From Methanomassiliicoccaceae archaeon UBA480 (GTDB lineage: Archaea; Thermoplasmatota; Thermoplasmata; Methanomassiliicoccales; Methanomethylophilaceae), in assembly GCA_002506425.1 (NCBI GenBank), contig DAXO01000044.1, positions 1-8,708 of the forward strand: a DNA stretch of 8,708 nt. The letters run 5' to 3'. A program made the position numbers and the translations under genes. Shown here piece by piece: positions 1-5,199 of this stretch. Numbering within the stretch: the stretch's first letter is position 1; the number at the start of each line of letters is the position of its first letter. The notes below the pieces were generated by a model. The model saw only the letters and a program-made list of their open reading frames with translations, was not told the origin of the DNA and did not search any database.

Positions 1-662
1 ATGGCGTTCTTCACACGGTCGTTGAAGTCGTATTCCGGAAGCTCGACGGAATACAATTCCCTCCCGGCCGGGAACGTCAAACGCCTGCCTTCCGCCTTCA
101 CGTCTCCGCGTGCGATGTCCATGTCCTGTCCGTCGGGCAGGGCGATCGCCAGGCGTCTGACCCATCCGCGGGTCGGACCGTACTTGTATGTGGACGGTCC
201 GGAAGAATTGCATGCGATGTTGCCTCCTATCGAGCCGTCGAGCTCGGTCGGATCGATGGGGTAGAACCACGGCTCCTTCTCGGACATGAGCGCTTCTATC
301 GCCCCTGGAGTGACGTCGATCATGCCTGAGAAGTCCCTCTCCATCAGGACGCGGTTCAGGTCCCTCACAGTGGTGCATGGAAGGGTGCGGACGAAATAGC
401 CCCTGTCGTCACGGCCTATTCCTATGACCCCTTTCATCCTCTCGAGGGATATCACATAGCCTCCTTCGGGCACGCAACCGCCGCATACGCCGGTGCGCAT
501 GGCGGATACCGTCATGCGGTTGCCCTTGGAATGGTTGATCCTGAGGGCCTCCCTGAGTTCGGCGGCATCGTTGGGGATGACTACGAAATCGGCCCTGCCT
601 GTCATCTTAGATTCGTCGCGGAGGTATCTGGATCCCGTCTTCAGCTTCTGCCTCTCGAACAT
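1..662 (-). CDS. FAD-linked oxidase (GlcD/lactate dehydrogenase-like), N-terminal 220 residues only
   Basis: This gene is partial: it starts at 662 and is still open at the left edge. The visible part is the FAD-binding half (FAD_binding_4/PCMH fold) of flavin dehydrogenases that oxidise 2-hydroxy acids such as glycolate or D-lactate; the substrate cannot be told. Seen: YLRDESKMTG at residues 13-22, a glycine-rich loop TVSAMRTGVCGG at 51-62 followed by VPEGG, and PTELDGSIGGNIACNSSG at 138-155, the typical FAD-contacting stretch. I chose ATG 662 over ATG 605 because GGGAGGG (668-674) lies at Shine-Dalgarno distance and because residues 13-19, lost with the later start, match the N-terminal region I recall from this oxidase family. 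The start lies 56 nt inside the preceding gene, in another frame. It is the last visible gene of the SRP54 operon. The family is usually 450 residues or longer, so the substrate domain lies outside the window. Confidence 0.85.
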   Translation of the reverse strand, partial: MFERQKLKTGSRYLRDESKMTGRADFVVIPNDAAELREALRINHSKGNRMTVSAMRTGVCGGCVPEGGYVISLERMKGVIGIGRDDRGYFVRTLPCTTVRDLNRVLMERDFSGMIDVTPGAIEALMSEKEPWFYPIDPTELDGSIGGNIACNSSGPSTYKYGPTRGWVRRLAIALPDGQDMDIARGDVKAEGRRLTFPAGRELYSVELPEYDFNDRVKNA

Positions 663-1614
663 CTCGTCCCTCCCATATGCGGAGGATCATCGCCGCTGTG
701 ACGGATTGCTCTGTCAGCTCGAGACGGGTCAGCAGACCGCGGCTCAGCATGCCTATCGCGCCGCCCTTCTTCCCGATCCCCTCTCTTCCGAAGAGATCCC
801 TGCAGGCATCCCCCACGGTCTCCCCATCGCGGACCCTGCCGGCGATCTCGTCGGGATATCTGAAACCCGACCCCTGTCCGTAAGTCGCTCTTCCGTCGCG
901 GTCCACTATGCAGCATTGCTGTATGTCATACATCCCGTCGGAGAATTCGAACACCCCTGCCTCTATGCCTACGGCCATATCATGGTCGCCCAGAGCTTCC
1001 CGGGCGCGGTTCTCCGCACCCTGGCGCGTCTGTTCCTCGAAGGGCTGCTCTGGAACGTTGCTCGGAACGTCTACGGCCGTGATCCTAACGTCTCCGTAGA
1101 TCTTCTCCATGACGTTGCGTACCGCTTCCACCTTCACGCGGTTCAGCGAACCCACGGCTATATCCATGACGTTTCTATGGCCAGTGCGACCGTATTTGCC
1201 CTGGAGTATAGCCGATGAGCTGATCTTCCCTCCGTCGTCCGAAGGAATGAGCCTGACCACTGAGAGTTCGAGGGGCTTCAGCCCGCGTTCGGCACGAGCC
1301 TTGTTGACGGCCTTCCCGGAATCCAGGGTCTCCTCGGATACAACGAGGACGTCCGCGCGGTCCATAACTGCGGCAGGACCGTAGATGTCCTCAATCACGA
1401 ACATCTCGTATCTCTTGCCGAATCCGTTCAGAATCCTCCTCAGGGCCTGCGTTCTCAGGTCCAGGGGGACATGCTCCCCTCCTTTGGAGGAAGCCATCCT
1501 GTCGGAGGTGATGCCTACTAGGACCTCGTCGCCTGTCTCGAATGCTCTCTTCAGGAGCTCCATATGCCCCTCGTGCACGACATCGAAAGTGCCTGCGACG
1601 GCTGATACTGTCAT
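607..1614 (-). CDS. Phosphopantetheine adenylyltransferase fused to DUF84-type (inosine/xanthosine triphosphatase-like) NTPase, 335 aa
   Basis: This looks like a two-domain cytoplasmic enzyme. Residues 1-145 are an archaeal-type phosphopantetheine adenylyltransferase, which transfers AMP from ATP to 4'-phosphopantetheine to make dephospho-CoA. The nucleotidyltransferase signature GTFDVVHEGH is at 8-17, and KISSSAIL at 130-137 corresponds to the second ATP-binding motif (ISSTxIR in relatives). Residues 150-315 (from MDIAVGSLNRVKVEAV) match DUF84/YjjX proteins, which hydrolyse non-canonical ITP and XTP; GIEAGVF at 216-222 and the GIGKKGGAIG stretch at 279-288 belong to this domain. I recall such fusions from Thermoplasma relatives. 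The start is ATG 1614, which shares ATGA with the stop of the preceding gene; the frame stays open further upstream, but those 53 residues are Arg-rich shadow of the zinc-ribbon gene. The last ~20 residues extend beyond the usual DUF84 end and overlap the next gene. The stop is TAA. Confidence 0.9.
   Translation of the reverse strand: MTVSAVAGTFDVVHEGHMELLKRAFETGDEVLVGITSDRMASSKGGEHVPLDLRTQALRRILNGFGKRYEMFVIEDIYGPAAVMDRADVLVVSEETLDSGKAVNKARAERGLKPLELSVVRLIPSDDGGKISSSAILQGKYGRTGHRNVMDIAVGSLNRVKVEAVRNVMEKIYGDVRITAVDVPSNVPEQPFEEQTRQGAENRAREALGDHDMAVGIEAGVFEFSDGMYDIQQCCIVDRDGRATYGQGSGFRYPDEIAGRVRDGETVGDACRDLFGREGIGKKGGAIGMLSRGLLTRLELTEQSVTAAMILRIWEGRDVREAEAEDGIQIPPRRI
668..674 (-). promoter_or_regulatory. 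Strong Shine-Dalgarno site for the FAD-linked oxidase
   Basis: On the minus strand GGGAGGG ends 5 nt before the ATG at 662; its GGAGG core (673-669) ends 6 nt before it. No comparable site precedes the alternative ATG at 605. The site sits inside the coding sequence of the upstream fusion gene. It decides the start codon and shows that the oxidase can be translated independently within the operon mRNA. Confidence 0.7.
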
Positions 1615-1814
1615 AGGGTCATCACTACGCAGACCACGACCACGGCGACCAGGGCCACCCAGATCAGGCCGAGCTTCCTGAGCTGGCGCTTCACATCGGC
1701 GCCGGCTGTCTCCTTGCAGGCCTCGGAGCAGAATCTTCCGTCTCCTACGAAGGCCTTTCCGCAGTTCTCGCAATGACGGTGCTGCGGTATGCGTTCAATT
1801 GTAGCGTCTGCCAT
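1611..1814 (-). CDS. Small zinc-ribbon protein with C-terminal membrane helix (DUF2116-like), 67 aa
   Basis: A 67-residue protein with four cysteines arranged as C15-x2-C18 and C29-x3-C33, a probable single zinc-binding site. A basic stretch follows (KRQLRKLG, 42-49), then one hydrophobic helix at about 49-66 that ends at the C-terminus. This predicts a tail-anchored membrane protein with a short cytoplasmic zinc-finger head. It resembles the archaeal DUF2116 (PF09889) proteins, whose function is not known to me. It lies 1 nt after trmY and its stop overlaps the next start as ATGA, so it is co-transcribed and probably translationally coupled. A GAGG stretch precedes the ATG at a plausible distance. 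Family assignment is from the cysteine pattern and topology only. Confidence 0.8.
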   Translation of the reverse strand: MADATIERIPQHRHCENCGKAFVGDGRFCSEACKETAGADVKRQLRKLGLIWVALVAVVVVCVVMTL

Positions 1815-1815
1815 C

Positions 1816-2409
1816 TCAAATCCCTCTGCGGTCCATCTCGTTCTGCACCACGACGATGCAGTGATTGGCGTGGAGGCTCAGCGGACCCAGCCTTATCTTG
1901 TCGGGGGCGTAGGCGCGCATGATTTCCTCCTCTTCTTCGGTGGGGTCGCGATCGTCCCCCAATATGAAAATAGGATTCTCTGGGAACTCGTACTCCCTGC
2001 AGTCGGTTCCGTCCTCCCTGAGATAGATGAAGTTGCCCATGGGGGCCAGCTTTTCGAGGACCTGTTGGAACGACCACCTCGCAACACTGACGCCGGGAGA
2101 CGATTTGACCTCCTCGTCGCCTTCGACGGGCTTCATCAGGGCGTTGCGTATCAGCGAAGCCGTGCTCCTCTCGTCGGGATTCAGGTAGCGCACCGAATCC
2201 CCTCTGAAGACCACGGTCTTGGGGGCGTCGTCGCCGCCCTCCAGCACCAGGTAACACTCGCAGTCCCTTCTGATCCCATGGCTGAGGAACATCGACGAGT
2301 TCACGCATCTGACCAGGATATCGAGTCTTCCGGCCCCGCCTGCGATGTCGTCGAGCTTGAAATCCCCGGTGGTCGCGGCTCTGTGGCCTGTGATCACGAA
2401 TCTCTTCAT
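1816..2409 (-). CDS. trmY: tRNA (pseudouridine(54)-N1)-methyltransferase TrmY, 197 aa
   Basis: TrmY is a SPOUT-class, SAM-dependent enzyme that methylates N1 of pseudouridine 54 in the T-loop of archaeal tRNAs, giving N1-methylpseudouridine, the archaeal substitute for ribothymidine. Seen: the characteristic N-terminus RFVITGHRAATTGDF (3-17), then DDIAGGAGRLDILVRCVNSS (20-39) and FLSHGIRRD (41-49). The C-terminal SPOUT knot carries FILGDDRDPTEEEE (148-161) and LGPLSLHANHCIVVVQNEMD (174-193), which form the SAM pocket. Length is normal for the family. It begins 4 nt after the SRP54 stop and ends 1 nt before the next start, so it is in the same operon. GTGAT just upstream of the ATG could serve as a weak Shine-Dalgarno. 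Confidence 0.95.
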   Translation of the reverse strand: MKRFVITGHRAATTGDFKLDDIAGGAGRLDILVRCVNSSMFLSHGIRRDCECYLVLEGGDDAPKTVVFRGDSVRYLNPDERSTASLIRNALMKPVEGDEEVKSSPGVSVARWSFQQVLEKLAPMGNFIYLREDGTDCREYEFPENPIFILGDDRDPTEEEEEIMRAYAPDKIRLGPLSLHANHCIVVVQNEMDRRGI

Positions 2410-2413
2410 CGGA

Positions 2414-3766
2414 TCACTGGAGCTCCTTAAGGCTGTCCAAGTCCACTCCGCCCAGCTGCTTCATCATCTGCTTGCGCATCTTGCGGTCCTTTCCGAAGGA
2501 CTGCATGGTCTTCTTGGTCGTGTTGTACTGCTTGAGCAGCTCGCGGACGTCGTGGGACGTGACGCCGGCTCCGGCCGCGATCCTGTCGATGCGCTTGGAC
2601 TTGATGATGGACGGGTCCTCCTTCTCCTCCGCCGTCATGGAATCCATGATGGTGCGGAAGACGGTGAGCTTCTTCTGGGAGGCCTCGTAGTCGATCTTGT
2701 CCTCCATGCTGCTCATTCCCGGAAGCATGCTCATGAGCTTCTGAAGGGTTCCCATCTTCCCCACGGCAGCCATTTGGTAGTACATGTCGTTGAGGTTGAA
2801 CCTGCCGGTCATTATCGCCTTGCCGACTTTGGCCATCGCCTCGTCCTCGCCGATCTCCTCGGTGGCCATCTCCATCAGTGCGGACATGTCCCCCATGCCC
2901 AGCAGGCGGGAAATGAAGCGGTTGGCGTCGAACGGCTCCAGATCACGGATGTGCTCCCCGGTTCCGATGAAGACGATGCGGGCGTTGGTCTTGGACGTGG
3001 CGGAGATGGCTCCGCCTCCCTTGGCGGTTCCATCCATCTTCGTGAGTATGACTCCAGTGACTCCTACAGCGGAATGGAATGCCTCGGCCTGGGGGCCGGC
3101 CTGCTGACCGACTTGGGAGTCGAGGACGAGTATCCTCTCATCGGGCTTCGCCACCTTGGCAATCTGCTTTATTTCCTCGATGAGGTCGTCCTCTAGTGCG
3201 TGGCGTCCGGAGGTATCGATGATGACGATCTTCTTGTCCTTGAAGTGCTCCATCCCGTGCTCGACGATCTTGGCCGCATCCTTCTCGCCGGGTTCTCCGT
3301 AGACCTCGACTCCGACCTTCTCGCCCAGCTGCTTCAGCTGTTCGAGCGCGGCGGGCCTGTAGACATCGGCTCCGATGAGTCCGACCGAGAAGCCCTTCTT
3401 GCTGAAGTACAGAGCAAGCTTGCCGGTCGTGGTGGTCTTTCCCTGTCCGTACAGACCCACCATCATGATGGTCTGGGGCTTCAGCTGCAGTCCCTCGCCG
3501 TTGTTGACGAGCCTGACGAGCTCCTCGTAGATGATGCGCATCAGATGCTGCTTGACGCTCTTGCCTGCGGGAGGGGTCTCATTCTTGGCACGGTTTTTCA
3601 CACCGTTGGTGACGTCCAGGACCAGCTTGACGTTGACATCTGCTTCGAGCAGCGCGCGCTGGAGGTCCTTGCACACGTCGTTGATAAGCTCATCGTCGAC
3701 CGAGGATGCATGACCGACGCGCCCTAGAACATTCCTAAGTGATTTACCGAGTCCTTCCAAGACCAT
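2414..3766 (-). CDS. srp54: Signal recognition particle GTPase SRP54, 450 aa
   Basis: SRP54 binds signal sequences on ribosome-nascent chains and SRP RNA, and docks with the receptor FtsY by a shared GTPase cycle. An N domain (1-95) is followed by a G domain with the P-loop GLYGQGKTTTTGKLA (104-118), DVYRPAA (134-140), DTSGRH (184-189) and TKMDG (242-246) followed by GGG at 250-252. The Met-rich M domain (about 320-435) carries MLPGM (347-351) and the SRP RNA-binding helix-turn-helix SKRIDRIAAGAG (390-401). Length is normal. The P-loop has Gln108 where Ser, Thr or Ala is more usual. ATG 3766 is preceded by AGGAG (3781-3777) with a 10-nt spacer, so the mRNA should carry a leader. It is the first large gene of the left operon. 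Confidence 0.97.
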   Translation of the reverse strand: MVLEGLGKSLRNVLGRVGHASSVDDELINDVCKDLQRALLEADVNVKLVLDVTNGVKNRAKNETPPAGKSVKQHLMRIIYEELVRLVNNGEGLQLKPQTIMMVGLYGQGKTTTTGKLALYFSKKGFSVGLIGADVYRPAALEQLKQLGEKVGVEVYGEPGEKDAAKIVEHGMEHFKDKKIVIIDTSGRHALEDDLIEEIKQIAKVAKPDERILVLDSQVGQQAGPQAEAFHSAVGVTGVILTKMDGTAKGGGAISATSKTNARIVFIGTGEHIRDLEPFDANRFISRLLGMGDMSALMEMATEEIGEDEAMAKVGKAIMTGRFNLNDMYYQMAAVGKMGTLQKLMSMLPGMSSMEDKIDYEASQKKLTVFRTIMDSMTAEEKEDPSIIKSKRIDRIAAGAGVTSHDVRELLKQYNTTKKTMQSFGKDRKMRKQMMKQLGGVDLDSLKELQ

Positions 3767-4002
3767 CTGTATCGTTCTCCTGTACAGGATGATGTGATAT
3801 AAACAATGGCTCGGATGGATCGGAGTTTATGGCAATCGGTAATGGGGCGGATAAGTGGGGGATCGGCCAGAATATAAGAAGGGATGGGATGCACTCTACA
3901 GCCTGGCCGTATCCCTGCATATATGCAGAGAACGGGATGCTATATAAATATATTGAATTAATAACCTAAACTTTAATAATCTAAGGCTAAAAAGAATAAA
4001 GT
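3767..4002 (-). promoter_or_regulatory. Promoter and leader region of the SRP54 operon
   Basis: This AT-richer region separates the coiled-coil gene's terminator from SRP54. On the minus strand it holds a consensus archaeal TATA box, TTTATATA (3948-3941), and weaker ones at 3878-3871 (CTTATATT) and 3803-3796 (TTTATATC). The nearest box would start transcription near 3774, downstream of the SRP54 Shine-Dalgarno (3781-3777), so a more distal box is more likely and implies a leader of about 80-150 nt. A perfect 14-bp palindrome (CTGCATATATGCAG, 3915-3928) lies where the strongest box should initiate. A 7-bp inverted repeat (3864-3870 with 3903-3909) follows in the leader. The start sites are predicted from TATA spacing only. 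Confidence 0.5.
3915..3928. repeat. 14-bp perfect palindrome near the predicted SRP54 operon start site
   Basis: CTGCATATATGCAG is perfectly self-complementary. It lies 13-26 nt downstream of the TTTATATA box, over the expected initiation site. It could be an operator for a dimeric regulator, or an alternative TATA element because of its central ATATAT. It also contains the ATG (3920) of a possible upstream ORF. Confidence 0.45.
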
Positions 4003-4020
4003 GCGGGGCATGAGCCCCGC
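3989..4020 (-). terminator. Intrinsic-type terminator of the coiled-coil gene
   Basis: Beginning 7 nt after the stop codon, the minus strand has a 7-bp GC-only stem (GCGGGGC at 4020-4014 with GCCCCGC at 4009-4003) closed by a TCAT loop. The dinucleotide AC and then TTTATTCTTTTT (4000-3989) follow. The layout is that of a bacterial rho-independent terminator; archaeal termination depends mainly on the T-tract, which is also present. Confidence 0.75.
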
Positions 4021-4027
4021 TTTGTAA

Positions 4028-5047
4028 TCAGAGGTACCCGGACTTCTGGAGAGCCATGAGGTCCTCGGTGGAGAGCTTCTCTCCAGCCTTGAAGCGCTCG
4101 AAGATCTCCTTGGCCTCTTTCCTGCCCTCGACATCGCTGGTGCCGCGCCTCTTTCCGCCGCGGGGAGCGTTCTTCTTGCTTCCGCGGTATCCGGCGGCGT
4201 CCCTGTCGATCTCGTGGACGGACTTGATCTGCTCGATGTGCTTGCGGTGCTCCTCATCGGCGGCCTGCTTGCACTCGACGAATTTCGCCTGGGCCGCATC
4301 GGCTTCCTTTCTGAGCCTGTCGGCCTGCTCGTAGAATCCGATCATCTTGTCGTGAGCGGACTGAGCCTTCTCGGCGTACTCGGAGACCTGGTGGTGGTAG
4401 GTCTCGGCCTCAGCCTTGGCGTCTCTGAGCTGCTGGACGAGGTCCTTGATCTCGTCGTTCTCGGAGTACGCCTTCTCCCTCTCCTCGATCTGCTTCGCGA
4501 GGATGGAGATCTGCTTGACGATCTCGTTCTCTTTGTCCTTGCCCAGCGACTTGGTCATCTGGGTGTACTCGAGATCCTGGAGTTGCTTCTTCAGCTGCTT
4601 GACGGGAACCTCGTTCCTGTCATCGGATTTTTCGCTGCGGTAGGGTGCGAGCTGCTCTTTCAGGGCGCTGACCTTCTGGTTCCACTCGTCCCTGAGCTCT
4701 TTGGTCTCCCTGACCTTCTGATTGAAGGAGTCGCGCTCCTCTCTGCACTTGCCGGCTTCGTCAACGAGCTCGCGCACCTGTCCGTTGAGGGCGTCCCTCT
4801 TGGCCTTCCACTCTTTGGTTTGGGCGTTGAGCTCGTCGCGCTTCTTCCTGTGCATGTCCGCCTCTTCGTTGAGGCTCTCGCGGTTCGTTTCAGTAGCCGC
4901 GGTCTCTTCGGCTGCAGGCTGCTCTGCGGATTCGCAGGTGGCGGCTTCTGTCGTTGCCTCATTGACCATGACTTCCTGCTCCTCCATCTGAGAATCCTGC
5001 TGCTGTGCTTCCTCCGTAAAACCTTCCATAAATCCACACTCAAACAT
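4028..5047 (-). CDS. Long coiled-coil protein (COG1340-like archaeal family), 339 aa
   Basis: The protein has no membrane segment or recognisable catalytic domain. Residues 1-60 are acidic and rich in Glu, Gln, Ala and Thr, likely disordered. Residues 61-285 are highly charged, nearly Pro-free helix with heptad character and a break near 134-150 (APYRSEKSDDRNEVP), so probably two coiled-coil arms. A basic linker (GSKKNAPRGGKRRG, 289-302) follows, then a short C-terminal helical motif FERFKAGEKLSTEDLMALQ (316-334). This layout resembles archaeal coiled-coil proteins grouped as COG1340, whose role I do not know. Interaction with nucleic acid or ribosomes through the basic linker is a guess. It is transcribed alone: divergent from purB, with its own terminator. 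ATG 5047 has no clear Shine-Dalgarno; Met7 (5029) is an alternative start. Confidence 0.8.
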   Translation of the reverse strand: MFECGFMEGFTEEAQQQDSQMEEQEVMVNEATTEAATCESAEQPAAEETAATETNRESLNEEADMHRKKRDELNAQTKEWKAKRDALNGQVRELVDEAGKCREERDSFNQKVRETKELRDEWNQKVSALKEQLAPYRSEKSDDRNEVPVKQLKKQLQDLEYTQMTKSLGKDKENEIVKQISILAKQIEEREKAYSENDEIKDLVQQLRDAKAEAETYHHQVSEYAEKAQSAHDKMIGFYEQADRLRKEADAAQAKFVECKQAADEEHRKHIEQIKSVHEIDRDAAGYRGSKKNAPRGGKRRGTSDVEGRKEAKEIFERFKAGEKLSTEDLMALQKSGYL

Positions 5048-5054
5048 TCGACGC

Positions 5055-5085
5055 GACCATGATTTGAAGCATGGTCCACTTCAAA
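5055..5085 (-). promoter_or_regulatory. Two overlapping, mutually exclusive stems in the 5' region of the coiled-coil gene
   Basis: GACCATG (5055-5061) pairs with CATGGTC (5070-5076) around an 8-nt loop. TTTGAAG (5063-5069), which fills that loop, pairs instead with CTTCAAA (5079-5085). Both stems are perfect over 7 bp and cannot form together. They lie between the predicted start site (~5082, from a TATA-like CTTATATT centred near 5108) and the ATG at 5047. They may be leader RNA structure or DNA operator half-sites. Confidence 0.4.
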
Positions 5086-5102
5086 GCGCCCAATCATCAA
5101 CT

Positions 5103-5113
5103 GAAATATAAGG
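5103..5113. promoter_or_regulatory. TATA box in the coiled-coil/purB divergent region
   Basis: GAAATATAAGG on plus reads CCTTATATTTC on minus. For the coiled-coil gene it predicts a start near 5082 and a leader of about 35 nt. It could also fire to the right, giving purB a leader of about 67 nt, but purB has its own nearer candidate. Confidence 0.45.
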
Positions 5114-5170
5114 ATTTGCGTAAGTGATGCGCGCGTCTAAAACAGTTGCAGGCAAGCCATCATACCATAG

Positions 5171-5178
5171 CTTTAAGG
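5171..5178 (+). promoter_or_regulatory. Candidate TATA box for purB, implying a leaderless mRNA
   Basis: CTTTAAGG is centred about 25 nt upstream of the ATG at 5200, the usual archaeal distance from TATA box to transcription start. The first transcribed base would therefore be at or next to the start codon. No Shine-Dalgarno precedes 5200, which fits leaderless initiation. Confidence 0.45.
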
Positions 5179-5199
5179 CTTAGCCTCCCAATCGCCCGC

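Noticed and set aside
493..1218. 241-codon plus-strand frame opposite the fusion gene and oxidase start
   Set aside because: Both minus-strand genes have clear family motifs; this frame has none.
1615..1773. Upstream extension of the adenylyltransferase frame to ATG 1773
   Set aside because: The 53 extra residues are Arg-rich shadow of the zinc-ribbon gene; ATG 1614 gives the family N-terminus and a stop-start overlap.
2345..3196. Long plus-strand open frame (283 codons) opposite SRP54
   Set aside because: It is antisense to a certain gene; its Leu/His-rich product reflects complementary codons and shows no known domain.
3767..4027. Possible SRP RNA or other stable RNA next to SRP54
   Set aside because: The region is shorter than an archaeal 7S RNA and I see no conserved SRP RNA helix-8 pattern; the hairpin at 4003-4020 is explained as a terminator.
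4214..5062. Leucine-rich plus-strand frame (282 codons) that looks like a membrane protein, opposite the coiled-coil gene
   Set aside because: The Leu/Val content comes from reading Glu/Lys codons (GAG, AAG) backwards. The minus-strand frame has heptads, a terminator and a promoter.
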